A DNA stretch of 64,000 nt from Acinetobacter calcoaceticus (lineage in GTDB: Bacteria; Pseudomonadota; Gammaproteobacteria; Pseudomonadales; Moraxellaceae), in contig NZ_JADVKT010000006.1 of the NCBI RefSeq assembly GCF_016508255.1, positions 194,352-258,351 of the forward strand, written 5' to 3'. The position numbers and the translations under genes are program-made. Positions 1 to 8,740 of the stretch are shown piece by piece; within the stretch, counting starts at the first letter, position 1, and every line of letters starts with the position of its first letter. Below the pieces are notes generated by a model, which saw nothing but the letters and a program-made list of their open reading frames with translations, had not been told where the DNA came from and ran no database searches.

Positions 1-1
1 G

Positions 2-499
2 CATCAGATGGGTAGTCATGGACCAGCATATTACAAGCGTGCACCTCAGGGATATCAACCATTTAAACCAACTTGTGATACTAATGCGATACAGGGTTGT
101 TCACCAGCCGAATTAGTGAATAGCTATGATAATACAATCGTATATACAGACCATGTATTAAACCAAATGATTAATACTTTAAAAGAAGTATCGAATTATC
201 AAACTGGTTTCTGGTATTTATCTGATCATGGTGAGTCAACTGGTGAGCATGGTATGTATTTACATGGTGCACCTTACTCAATCGCGCCGACTCAACAAAC
301 ACATATACCAATGATTATGTGGTTCTCTGATGGTTGGAAACAACAGAATCTTGCTCAAGTAAATTGTTTAAACCAACAAACAAAACAAAAGTTAAGTCAG
401 GATAATTTATTCCCAAGTTTGTTAAGTCTGCTGGATGTAAAAACTCAGGTCATCAACCCTCAACTGGACATGTTGCACTCTTGTGCCCATGTGAATTAA
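2..499 (+). CDS. pmrC: Lipid A phosphoethanolamine transferase PmrC, 3' part only
   Basis: C-terminal part of an EptA-type phosphoethanolamine transferase; the 5' end lies outside the window. The inner-membrane enzyme transfers phosphoethanolamine from phosphatidylethanolamine to lipid A phosphates on the periplasmic face and lowers polymyxin binding. Visible are the GSHGP segment at the fragment start and SDHGES about 70 residues later, whose Asp-His pair belongs to the zinc/catalytic site of this alkaline-phosphatase-like fold, followed by YLHGAPY. Several Cys residues fit the disulfides of the periplasmic domain. It ends 14 bases before pmrA, consistent with a pmrCAB operon. The reading frame is open to the window edge. 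Confidence 0.93.
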   Translation, partial: HQMGSHGPAYYKRAPQGYQPFKPTCDTNAIQGCSPAELVNSYDNTIVYTDHVLNQMINTLKEVSNYQTGFWYLSDHGESTGEHGMYLHGAPYSIAPTQQTHIPMIMWFSDGWKQQNLAQVNCLNQQTKQKLSQDNLFPSLLSLLDVKTQVINPQLDMLHSCAHVN

Positions 500-513
500 A
501 GCGAGCCTAGAAC

Positions 514-1182
514 ATGACAAAAATCCTGATGATTGAAGATGATTTTATGATTGCTGAGTCAACGATAACGTTGCTGCAATATCATCAATTTGAGGTGGAG
601 TGGGTCAATAATGGCTTAGATGGTCTGGCTCAATTGGCTAAAAATAAGTTTGATATCATTCTATTAGACTTAGGTTTGCCTATGATGGATGGCATGCAGG
701 TCTTAAAGCAGATTCGTCAAAGAGCCGTGACTCCAGTTTTAATCATTTCGGCACGAGACCAGTTACAAAATCGTGTAGATGGATTAAACCACGGTGCAGA
801 TGATTACTTAATTAAACCATACGAATTTGATGAATTACTTGCTCGTATTCATGCTCTATTGCGCCGTAGTGGGGTAGAAGCTCAGCTTGCTAACCATGAG
901 CAACTCTTACAAAGTGGTGATCTGGTTTTAAATGTTGAACAGCATATTGCAACCTTTAAAGGCCAACGGATCGACTTGTCGAATCGTGAATGGGCGATTC
1001 TTATTCCTTTGATGAGCCACCCAAATAAAATCTTTTCTAAAGCGAATCTTGAAGATAAGTTATATGACTTCGATAGTGAAGTGACTAGTAATACGATTGA
1101 AGTATATGTACACCACTTGAGGGCTAAACTCGGGAAAGACTTTATTCGAACTATTAGAGGGTTGGGTTACCGCTTAGGATAA
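514..1182 (+). CDS. pmrA: Response regulator PmrA
   Basis: OmpR/PhoB-type response regulator of 222 residues that activates lipid A modification genes when phosphorylated by PmrB. The receiver domain spans about residues 1-115 with the acidic pair D9-D10, phosphoacceptor D52 in LLDLGLP, S79 and K101. A winged-helix DNA-binding domain follows from about 125 to the end and closes with IRGLGYRLG. It lies between pmrC and pmrB on the same strand with short gaps. E8 and P102, positions I recall as altered in some polymyxin-resistant A. baumannii, look wild type. The C-terminus is two residues shorter than the A. baumannii protein I remember. Confidence 0.96.
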   Translation: MTKILMIEDDFMIAESTITLLQYHQFEVEWVNNGLDGLAQLAKNKFDIILLDLGLPMMDGMQVLKQIRQRAVTPVLIISARDQLQNRVDGLNHGADDYLIKPYEFDELLARIHALLRRSGVEAQLANHEQLLQSGDLVLNVEQHIATFKGQRIDLSNREWAILIPLMSHPNKIFSKANLEDKLYDFDSEVTSNTIEVYVHHLRAKLGKDFIRTIRGLGYRLG

Positions 1183-1211
1183 TTCTCGCTTAAATTTTGG
1201 AACTTCATAAA

Positions 1212-2546
1212 GTGCATTATTCATTAAAGAAACGACTGATTTGGGGCACCTCAATTTTCAGTGTCATTTTAGGTTGTATATTAATTTTTAGTGCCTATAA
1301 GGTCGCACTTCAAGAAGTTGATGAAATTTTAGATACTCAAATGCAGTATTTAGCAGAGCGAACAGCTGCATACCCTTTAAAAACAGTAAGTAGTAAGTTC
1401 GATTTACACAGAACTTATCATGAAGAAGATTTATTCTTAGATATTTGGGCTTATAAAGATCAGGCCCATTTATCTCACCAATTACATTTATTAGTTCCAC
1501 CCGTCACACAAGCTGGTTTTTACTCGCATACAACTAGCCAAGGTGTGGTGAGAACTTATGTTGTGCCTTTAAAAGATTATCAGGTTCAGGTCAGTCAACA
1601 AGAGCATGTTCGTGAAGCTTTTGCTTTGGAGCTAGCAGGAAGTATGTTTATTCCGTATTTAATTATTTTGCCATTTGCGATTTTTGCTTTAGCCGCAATT
1701 ATTGGTCGAGGTCTAAAACCGATAGATGACTTTAAAAATGAGTTGAAGGAACGAGATTCGGAAGAATTAACGCCAATTGAAGTTGTAGACTATCCTCAAG
1801 AGCTTTTGCCTACTATTGATGAAATGAACCGTTTGTTTGAGCGTATTTCGAAAGCTCAAAATGAACAGAAACAGTTTATTGCAGATGCGGCTCATGAATT
1901 AAGAACTCCTGTTACAGCTTTAAATTTACAAACTAAAATTCTAATCAGTCAATTTCCTGAGCATGCATCGTTACAAAACCTGAGTAAAGGATTAGCACGA
2001 ATTCAGCATTTGGTTACACAGCTTTTGGCTTTGGCTAAACAAGATGTTTCTTTAAGTGTGATTGAACCGACCAGAACTTTTCAACTCAATGATGTCGCTT
2101 TAAATTGTGTTGAACAGCTTGTTAATTTAGCTATGCAAAAAGATATTGACCTAGGATTTGTTCGTAATGAACCTATTGAAATGCATAGTGTAGAGCCAAC
2201 AGTACACTCGATTATTTTTAACTTAATTGATAATGCAATCAAATACACCCCTCATGAAGGAATGATTAATATTTCAGTTTTTACTGCTATAGATGGCGAT
2301 GCATGTATACAAATTGAAGATAGCGGTGCGGGTATTGACCCTGAACATTATGATAAAGTTTTAAAACGTTTTTATCGTGTACACCACCACCTTGAAGTAG
2401 GCAGTGGCTTAGGTTTATCTATTGTTGACCGAGCGACTCAGCGTTTAGGCGGAACTTTGACATTAGATAGAAGTTTAGAACTTGGTGGACTTTCTGTTCT
2501 GGTTAAACTTCCTAAAGTTCTACATATTCATGAAACAAGAACTTGA
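1212..2546 (+). CDS. pmrB: Sensor histidine kinase PmrB
   Basis: Membrane histidine kinase of 444 residues, partner of PmrA. Order: TM1 about 10-30, periplasmic domain about 31-142, TM2 about 143-164, HAMP-like linker, dimerisation/phosphoacceptor helix with H228 in AAHELRTP, then the ATPase domain with N box NLIDNAIKYTP, G1 DSGAGI and G2 GSGLGLSIV. A GTG start at 1212 is preferred because it gives the family start MHYSLKKRL and has GGA about ten bases upstream; a TTG at 1197 would add five unsupported residues. P170, A227, P233 and T235, positions tied to polymyxin resistance in A. baumannii from memory, look unaltered. The stop lies one base from the convergent PAP2 gene. Confidence 0.95.
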   Translation: MHYSLKKRLIWGTSIFSVILGCILIFSAYKVALQEVDEILDTQMQYLAERTAAYPLKTVSSKFDLHRTYHEEDLFLDIWAYKDQAHLSHQLHLLVPPVTQAGFYSHTTSQGVVRTYVVPLKDYQVQVSQQEHVREAFALELAGSMFIPYLIILPFAIFALAAIIGRGLKPIDDFKNELKERDSEELTPIEVVDYPQELLPTIDEMNRLFERISKAQNEQKQFIADAAHELRTPVTALNLQTKILISQFPEHASLQNLSKGLARIQHLVTQLLALAKQDVSLSVIEPTRTFQLNDVALNCVEQLVNLAMQKDIDLGFVRNEPIEMHSVEPTVHSIIFNLIDNAIKYTPHEGMINISVFTAIDGDACIQIEDSGAGIDPEHYDKVLKRFYRVHHHLEVGSGLGLSIVDRATQRLGGTLTLDRSLELGGLSVLVKLPKVLHIHETRT

Positions 2547-2561
2547 TTAAGCAAGTTCTTG
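2536..2561. terminator. Shared hairpin at pmrB / PAP2 convergent ends
   Basis: Perfect 10-bp inverted repeat, CAAGAACTTG and CAAGTTCTTG, with a 6-base loop. It overlaps the last codons of both convergent genes. The T-tract is weak on both strands, so bidirectional termination is inferred from position. Confidence 0.55.
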
Positions 2562-3242
2562 TTTGATTCGTTTTTCAAACTCAAAGCGGTGAATACAAAT
2601 CTTATAAAATAAGATATTTACTGCCCAAACCACCCAACCTGTCCATAAATTGTGGCTAAGGAAATGAGCGCCACGCATCATTTGTCCCCAGCCCATCATA
2701 AAGCCTAAGATGATGCCAGCAATGAGATAAAAATAAGCACGTTTAGGTTGCTCAAGACGATAAACAAAAAAACCTGTCATTAAAATAAAGCCTGCGCTTG
2801 CATGACCGCCTGGAAAGCAATGACCATGGGTAGCAGTAAAATCCCACACATAACTTAAAGCAGTCGGATGAACCATATTCCAAGGGCAAGCATGTGCAGA
2901 TTGTGATTTTAATAGGCCAACTACACCGCTACCAATCATGCTCACTAAAAACATATAGCCATATTGCCAGCGATAAATCTTCAATTTTTCTACTTTGAAT
3001 GACGCAATCCACAGACCTAAAAAGATGACATACACAGTGGTGATGATTTGTTTTATGATTTCATGGTTAACCCTTACCAGATACCAATTGTCCCGATTAA
3101 AGAAATGACCTGTTGAATCCATCCAAGGATGGATGAGATACATATCAATTTTCCCACCTACTGGAAATATAAATAAAAGTATAAAAAAACTAAGGGTAAG
3201 AAAAATAAGTTGAAGTTGAAAAAATTGTTTTTGGTGGTTCAT
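2547..3242 (-). CDS. PAP2-family membrane phosphatase next to pmrCAB
   Basis: Membrane phosphatase of the PAP2 superfamily, 231 residues with about six hydrophobic segments. Family members dephosphorylate lipid pyrophosphates such as undecaprenyl-PP, phosphatidylglycerol phosphate or lipid A phosphates at the outer face of the inner membrane. The second motif is PGGHAS and the third MRGAHFLSH, with the catalytic His residues. The first motif is atypical: KSQSAHACPW instead of the usual Lys...Arg-Pro. It lies tail to tail with pmrB, and a direct repeat matching a PmrA box sits 53-69 bases before the start codon in the correct orientation. A role in lipid A or carrier phosphate metabolism under PmrAB control is inferred; the substrate cannot be read from sequence. 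Confidence 0.85.
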   Translation of the reverse strand: MNHQKQFFQLQLIFLTLSFFILLFIFPVGGKIDMYLIHPWMDSTGHFFNRDNWYLVRVNHEIIKQIITTVYVIFLGLWIASFKVEKLKIYRWQYGYMFLVSMIGSGVVGLLKSQSAHACPWNMVHPTALSYVWDFTATHGHCFPGGHASAGFILMTGFFVYRLEQPKRAYFYLIAGIILGFMMGWGQMMRGAHFLSHNLWTGWVVWAVNILFYKICIHRFEFEKRIKQELA

Positions 3243-3294
3243 TGCGATGTAGCATCAATTTGAGTGTGAGTTGAAGGCATTACATAAAATAAAA

Positions 3295-3311
3295 CTTAAA
3301 CTGTTCTTAAA
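3295..3311 (-). promoter_or_regulatory. Candidate PmrA box upstream of the PAP2 phosphatase
   Basis: Read on the minus strand the site is TTTAAG, five bases, TTTAAG. This fits the tandem half-site pattern YTTAAK-N5-YTTAAK described for PmrA in enteric bacteria, and the similar Acinetobacter form as I remember it. It lies 53-69 bases upstream of the start codon at 3242. A weak -10-like TATGTA follows eight bases downstream. Confidence 0.6.
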
Positions 3312-3456
3312 CTAAACAGGGTTTTATTTGTTAATCTTAAAATAATATTAAAATTAATATATTTTTCAGCAGTCTAAATTGATTGAGTAACGAATTGAAA
3401 GCATACTTTTTAATCAATAGTAAGTGTTTTATTTAAAATTTTATTTATAGAGCGTA

Positions 3457-3490
3457 TTGATAAGCAGGATATTTTGATCCTGCTTATCAA
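3457..3490 (-). terminator. Long hairpin after amtB
   Basis: Perfect 14-bp inverted repeat beginning TTGATAAGCAGGAT, with the 6-base loop ATTTTG, eight bases beyond the amtB stop. The T-tract is poor on the minus strand. It may end transcription or protect the 3' end. Confidence 0.6.
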
Positions 3491-3498
3491 TTGTTGAG

Positions 3499-4716
3499 TT
3501 AGAACATACCTTCTTCAGAGTTTGCAGAAATTTTATGAATAGATAAGTCTGCACCTCTAAACTCATCTTCTTGAGATAAACGAATGCCAATGGTTGCTTT
3601 AAGTAAGCCGTAAACAATAAAGCCACCAGCGAGCGCAATGGAAATCGCGAGTAATGTACCAATCAGTTGCGAGAAGAATGAAACACCGCCTAAACCGCCA
3701 AGCCACTTTTGGCCGAATAGCCCCACTGCAATACCACCGAATGCACCACATACGCCATGTAATGGCCATACACCTAACACATCATCAATTTTGAGTTTGT
3801 TTTGTGTGTAGGTAAATAGATACACAAACATTGCTCCAGCTGCACCTCCAATCACAAGCGCACTTATGGGATGAACAATGTCAGAACCCGCACAGATTGC
3901 CACTAAACCAGCAAGTGGACCGTTGTGTAAGAAACCGGGGTCATTTTTTCCAATCGCATTTGCTGTAATGGTTCCACCCACCATTGCCATAAGTGAGTTA
4001 ATCGCAACTAGGCCAGAAATAGCATCAAGGCGTTGAGCACTCATGACATTAAAGCCAAACCAGCCAACAATTAAAATCCATGAACCAAGTGCCAAAAATG
4101 GAATAGAAGACGGTGGGTGAGCACTTACACGACCATCTTTCTTATAACGACCAGAACGTGCCCCTAATAAAATAACTGCAGCAAGTGCAATCCAACCGCC
4201 CATCGCGTGTACTACGACTGAACCGGCAAAGTCATGGAAAGCTGCGCCAAAGGTCGTTTCTAACCATTTTTGCAGACCGTAGTTACCGTTCCAGACCATC
4301 CCTTCGAAAAATGGATAAACCAGACCAACTAAAGCGAGTGTTGCGATGGCTTGAGAACGCATTTTTGCACGTTCAGCAATACCACCCGAAATAATGGCAG
4401 GAATAGCCGCAGCAAATGTGAGTAAAAAGAAACAACGCATGAGGTTGTAGCCATGATCACTTGCGAGGCTTGTACCATCATGGAAGAAATGCTGACCATA
4501 AGAAATGTAGTAGCCAACAAAGAAATATGCGATTGCAGAGAGGGCAAAATCAGTCAGAATTTTACTCAGTGCGTTCACCTGATTTTTATGGCGTACCGTA
4601 CCAAGTTCCAAGAATGCAAAACCTGCGTGCATGGCAAGAACCAAAACTGCACCAAGTAATAAGAAAAATAGATCTACATTTTGCATAGCATGCTCGAAAA
4701 AAGTGCTAAATTCCAT
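3499..4716 (-). CDS. amtB: Ammonium transporter
   Basis: Amt/Rh-family channel of 405 residues with about eleven hydrophobic segments; it conducts ammonium/ammonia across the inner membrane. The signature DFAGSVVVH carries the first pore histidine at H170, and the second is H320 in WPLHGVCGAFGG, matching the twin-His pore of E. coli AmtB. The N-terminus runs straight into a membrane helix (DLFFLLLGAVLVLAMHAG) without a clear cleavable signal. No glnK lies next to it, unlike many amtB loci, so a PII protein that regulates it would be encoded elsewhere. A long hairpin follows the stop. Confidence 0.92.
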   Translation of the reverse strand: MEFSTFFEHAMQNVDLFFLLLGAVLVLAMHAGFAFLELGTVRHKNQVNALSKILTDFALSAIAYFFVGYYISYGQHFFHDGTSLASDHGYNLMRCFFLLTFAAAIPAIISGGIAERAKMRSQAIATLALVGLVYPFFEGMVWNGNYGLQKWLETTFGAAFHDFAGSVVVHAMGGWIALAAVILLGARSGRYKKDGRVSAHPPSSIPFLALGSWILIVGWFGFNVMSAQRLDAISGLVAINSLMAMVGGTITANAIGKNDPGFLHNGPLAGLVAICAGSDIVHPISALVIGGAAGAMFVYLFTYTQNKLKIDDVLGVWPLHGVCGAFGGIAVGLFGQKWLGGLGGVSFFSQLIGTLLAISIALAGGFIVYGLLKATIGIRLSQEDEFRGADLSIHKISANSEEGMF

Positions 4717-4989
4717 TTTGGAACAAATCTGGGTCTGTAAATTGCACCAAAATAGACTTAAGGAATCTAAAAACCTAAGTTTGTCGAAACAAACTCAATT
4801 GCATAAAAATGAATATGCAATAAGCGCACCAATTTGGAGTTAAATGGTGAGCATTGATGATAGGTGGTGCATCAATTTGTTCGAAATAGAGCAGTTATAG
4901 AGCTTTTTTATAATAAAAGTCATGTAATGCGGCGATAAAATGACCTGAAATGGCTCGTTATTAAGTTTCTAAAAATTATCCGTATTCAT

Positions 4990-5874
4990 TTAATGATCTG
5001 ACCAAACTGCTTGAGCAACTTCAATAAATGCTTTAACGGCTGGACTGATATGCTTCTTGTTTTTTACTGCGAGTCCAATAGAACGTTTAAGATTCGGTTT
5101 AAAAGGGCGTTTAACTACGTTTGGATAGAGTGAGAGTAATTCTTTGGTAATCACCATGTCCGATACAATTGAAACCCCTAACTGGTTGTGAACCATGCTC
5201 ACGATGCTTAGAATTTGTGACACATAAAATTTGATGTCTGGTTTCACATTAAAGTTTTTTAAAATTAATTCGACCTGATGCCTACTACCCGCCATTGTCA
5301 TGATAAATGGGCAGTTTTCTAGGTGTGCTGGATCAATATAGAGTTGTTGCGCGAGCGGGTAACTACTCGGAATTAGGGCAACAAAACGGTCTTCAATTAA
5401 GGGAAACGTATCGAATCGCTCATCTGGCATAATCAAAAAACCGACTTCTATGCGCCGTTCTAATAACCACTGAGCAACTTCTTTATCTTCACCTTCATCA
5501 ATATAAATTTCGATTTTAGGGTAGCGCTGCCGAAAGATTTCTAAAATTTCAGGCAATAGATAAATGGATGATGATGCCCCAAAAGACCCAATACGTAACG
5601 TACCTTCGTTTAAACCATGAATTGCAGCCACTTCTTTTTCCAAAGTATGGGAAATGCTCAATAGTTCTTTTACATGGGTCAATAACTGCTGACCTGTCGT
5701 GGTGAGTTCAATATCACTTTGAGTTCTTGAAATGAGGTTAATGCCCCATTGTTGTTCTAATGACTTCAGTGCATGAGAAACTGCCGACTGTGAAATTCCC
5801 AGCTTTTCTGCAGTAGCCGTAAAGCTTTTTAGTTCAGCAATAAGTGCGAAAATTTCAAGCTGGGTAAATGTCAT
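4990..5874 (-). CDS. LysR-family regulator, complete copy
   Basis: LysR-type transcriptional regulator of 294 residues. The N-terminal winged helix (about 1-60) contains TATAEKLGISQSAVSHALK, and the substrate-binding domain (about 90-290) has the usual mixed alpha/beta layout. It is divergent from an AEC-type transporter whose 5' portion starts at 5990, the arrangement expected when a LysR protein controls the transporter. Here that adjacent transporter is truncated, and the intact one lies 3.2 kb away behind a second copy of the same regulatory region. The inducer is unknown. The start is supported by the conserved MTFTQLEIF beginning. Confidence 0.9.
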   Translation of the reverse strand: MTFTQLEIFALIAELKSFTATAEKLGISQSAVSHALKSLEQQWGINLISRTQSDIELTTTGQQLLTHVKELLSISHTLEKEVAAIHGLNEGTLRIGSFGASSSIYLLPEILEIFRQRYPKIEIYIDEGEDKEVAQWLLERRIEVGFLIMPDERFDTFPLIEDRFVALIPSSYPLAQQLYIDPAHLENCPFIMTMAGSRHQVELILKNFNVKPDIKFYVSQILSIVSMVHNQLGVSIVSDMVITKELLSLYPNVVKRPFKPNLKRSIGLAVKNKKHISPAVKAFIEVAQAVWSDH

Positions 5875-6562
5875 GTTGTACTTATTATGAGTAAAAACTC
5901 ATTTTATCATGAGTTTTCATTATCTTTAATATATGAGTAAGCCAAGGTAGTTGCCAAACAGCAAGCCTCAACAAAACTCGAGTAAAGAAATGAATAGCAT
6001 TGTTTTATCTCTTTTTCCTTTAGTTGCATTAATTGCATCGGGATACTTATTCAAAAAATATCGTTTTTTTAGCGATGAGTTTTGGGCGGGGGCAGAGAAG
6101 CTTAATTACTATATTTTATTTCCCGCTTTACTTTTCAGTACGCTATCAACCGCGAAAATTGACTTACAAAGTTTGAGTACAGCCATTATTGCGATGTTGA
6201 TTGTGGTTTTTGCTGTAACCGTCTTTTTATACATACTCCGAATGTTTTGGCACATACCACCTGCACGTTTTGGTGTGCATGTACAAAGTATGGTTCGTTT
6301 TAATACTTATATTGGTTTGGCTTTAGTGACTTCGCTTTTTAAAAGTGAAGGAATGGCAATTCTGGCAATTTTATTGGCGCTTTGCATTCCACTGGTAAAC
6401 GTTATTTCGGTGCTTGCTTTAACTTCTAAAGAACACATGGCAATTAAACCTGTTTTGATTGCACTCCTTAAAAACCCTTTAATTGCATCATGTGTAGTCG
6501 GGGCAACAGTCAATGCGCTTCATATCCCAATTTGGGAAGGCTTTACTCAGTTTATTAAGCTT
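5603..6562. repeat. Direct repeat, left copy (lysR 5' / AEC 5')
   Basis: About 960 bp that recurs at 8796-9755 with an offset of 3193 bases. It covers the first third of lysR, the intergenic promoter region and the first 191 codons of the AEC gene. By eye the copies match except for one base, A at 6529 against G at 9722. The two copies bracket the acyltransferase insert. Confidence 0.93.
5887..5914. promoter_or_regulatory. Dyad in the lysR/AEC intergenic region, left copy
   Basis: ATGAGT-AAAA-ACTCAT at 5887-5902 is a perfect 6-bp dyad, followed by a third ATGAGT at 5909-5914. Dyads between a LysR gene and its divergent target commonly bind the regulator; this is inferred here. Confidence 0.45.
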
Positions 6563-6568
6563 ATTTAA
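5990..6568 (+). pseudogene. AEC transporter, 3'-truncated copy
   Basis: First 191 codons of the auxin-efflux-carrier-type transporter found intact at 9183-10088, followed by one foreign Ile codon and a stop. The homology breaks after base 6562, so about 110 C-terminal residues are missing, including the last hydrophobic segments. The ATG at 5990 (MNSIVLSLFP) is preferred to a TTG at 5951 because the protein then begins at the first membrane helix. The stop overlaps the stop of the minus-strand acyltransferase gene. Function as a transporter is unlikely. Confidence 0.88.
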
Positions 6569-8335
6569 TTGAATATATCTGCAAATGAGGTGCTTTTTAT
6601 AATATTGTTTCCAAAATATATAGCACCATATTTGGTTAAATGTGCTCTATCTGTACTTAACATTAGACCTTGGTCATCTGTAATTGGAATTTTATTTCCA
6701 ACTAATATGGGTTTTAATAATGAAATGTAATTTTCTGATGGAATTATATTACTCATGTCATTATCCATTTTAATAAATTTTTCTGAAATTGGATTATATT
6801 GATTTGCTAGATCTTCTTTAGGTAAACGGATCAACCAATTTAAATTGTAACCAAAATCTTTAATCCCTATGTAATATAATTTTTTCTGATTTTGATAAGT
6901 ATATTTAATATTTAAATCCACACATTTTTTAGAATATTCATGATTGAAAGAAAAAACAATTATATTTGCTTGATAATATAGTTTTTCAGATGGATTAATG
7001 CATTCAAGAAAGTCATCTCTATAAATTATCTCAACATTGTTAGTTTTGAATGTTTCTAATACTATGTTGATGAAATCTCTGCCGAATGAATTACCTACAA
7101 TTAATAATTTTTTCCTTGAATCACTACTAAAGATTTTCTTTTTAAATGAGTATATTCTTTCATTGTATATTCGTTTATCAAGGTCTTCTATTTTTATATT
7201 GTGATCAAATATGCGACCTGGAATTCCATAATTTTTATTTAAAATAACTCCAGAAATTATAAAAAAAAGACTTCCTATAATTGCTAGTGAAAAAACTACA
7301 TTCTGTGAAAAGATTTTTTTATTTCTAAATGGAGTTTCTATATATTTGAAAGATATATAAGATATAAAGAATATAAAGAATATAGTAGTCACAAAGGTTA
7401 ATGTGCTTGGTTCTTTAATAGAATATATTCTTAATAATGAAAAAATTGGTTGATGGTAAAGGTATAGGCTGTAGCTTAATAAACCAATAAATACTATTGG
7501 TTTAAGACTTAATAACTTATATACTATAGTATTTTCTTTTGAAAAAACAATAACTAAACAAGTCCCAATAGTAGGTAGTAAAAGGTAATAACTAGGAGAT
7601 AAAATTGTATTATTAAATGTAAATATTGATATTAATATAAGAGATATTCCTATAAAGCTTAATATGTTGCAGGAGATAAAGTTTTTATTGTTAATTATTT
7701 TTTTATTAAGTAGAATTGTTAAGCTACCTCCTAGGGTTATTTCCCAAGCACGTGTCGGTAGTATATAGAAAGCTATATTTGGAGATTTATTAACAAACCA
7801 AACAGCAAAAAAAAGACTACTAAAAAATATTAATATAAACATCCAAAGAATCTTGTATTTAAAAAACCTCCATGCGAATATATATAATATAGGAGTTATA
7901 ATGTAATACTGCTCTTCTACGCCAAGACTCCAAGTATGAAGTAGTGGTTTAAATTCACTTGATAAATCCCAATAACCACTAGTTAATGATAATAAAATAT
8001 TATTTGAAAATAATGTAGTAGCTACAAGAGATTGCCCAAAGTTTTTATACTCATCAGGCATCATTGTAAAATATCCTGTAACTAAGCTAAGTAACATTAC
8101 AGAAAATAATGCGGGTAAAATCCTTCTTGCTCTTCTATCATAAAAGTTTATAATAGAAAATTTATCATTTTTAAGTTCAGATAGAATAATTGTTGTTATT
8201 AAATAACCGCTTATTACAAAGAAAATATCTACACCGATAAATCCACCACTAAAAATATTTAATCCTGCATGAAAAAAAAATGACAGGTAATACTGCTAGA
8301 GTTCTTAAGCCATCTATATCTGGTCTATAATTCAT
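6565..8335 (-). pseudogene. Acyltransferase-3/SGNH O-acyltransferase, frameshifted in a poly-A tract
   Basis: Two-domain membrane acyltransferase of the OafA/YrhL type: Acyl_transf_3 with about ten membrane segments, then a C-terminal SGNH domain. Such enzymes O-acetylate lipopolysaccharide, capsule or peptidoglycan. The start at 8335 gives MNYRPDIDGLRTLAVLPVIF with the family DGLR motif. Nine A at 8272-8280 then shift the frame and lead to a stop after about 26 codons. With eight A the frame continues into HAGLNIFSGGFIGVDIFFVI and runs to 6565, giving 589 residues. The uninterrupted downstream ORF begins at 8097. SGNH signatures are IVGNSFGRD and, near the end, DRAHLTKYG. The sequence is very AT-rich, indicating horizontal origin. 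It may be a pseudogene, a phase-variable gene in the off state, or a sequencing error. Confidence 0.85.
8272..8280. repeat. Homopolymer A9 tract inside the acyltransferase gene
   Basis: Nine consecutive A on the plus strand (nine T in the coding strand), about 55 bases into the gene. One base fewer restores a full-length frame. Such tracts are prone to slipped-strand mispairing. Confidence 0.85.
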
Positions 8336-8364
8336 AATATTTTAGTTTTAAAAATTTATAGCAC

Positions 8365-8394
8365 ATAATAAACACATATATCAGCTTATTTCAA
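8365..8394 (-). promoter_or_regulatory. Candidate promoter of the acyltransferase gene
   Basis: On the minus strand TTGAAA, 18 bases, TATTAT, ending 30 bases before the start codon at 8335. No good ribosome binding site is visible before that ATG. Confidence 0.45.
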
Positions 8395-8412
8395 GTATTT
8401 CATGGTGATTAA

Positions 8413-8580
8413 AAACCTATTTATACAACTAATACAGTTAAAGCAGTATATAGTCAGTTTCATAAAGTTACCAAGACTAAAGCAGTTTTTCTTTATATTG
8501 ACGAAATGCGCAATGCTAGTCAAAAATTGGGGCAGACTGTAGTTCAAGTGTCAATAATTAACTTAGTTCTCTACTCTTAG
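8413..8580 (+). pseudogene. IS256-family transposase C-terminal remnant
   Basis: An open stretch of 55 codons, without a proper start, begins KPIYTTNTVKAVYSQF and continues HKVTKTKAVF. This resembles the conserved C-terminal block of IS256/mutator transposases (IYTTN...R.VTKTKG.FP). After that the match decays, with a likely deletion and frame drift before the stop at 8578. No terminal inverted repeats are visible. It indicates past IS activity in the insert. Assigned by remembered family motifs only. Confidence 0.55.
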
Positions 8581-8740
8581 TATTTTTCACACTCTCAAAT
8601 TGCTCCTTAAAATCTAATTTTTTATCAGCAACCCCAAATTAAATATAAAATTATTCGATAATATAAATGAATTTTTTGGTGTAAATGTTTGATTATAAAT
8701 GATAATATAGGAATTTTTTAGCTTTAAAAATTTTCTTTAC
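8581..8740. other. AT-rich segment without a recognisable gene
   Basis: Lies between the transposase remnant and the lysR remnant. It has no convincing ORF, hairpin or repeat; probably part of the insert. Confidence 0.5.

Noticed and set aside
5951..5989. TTG start extending the AEC protein by 13 residues
   Set aside because: The extension is polar and Gln/Ser-rich, whereas the family begins at the first membrane helix; ATG 5990 (and 9183) is preferred.
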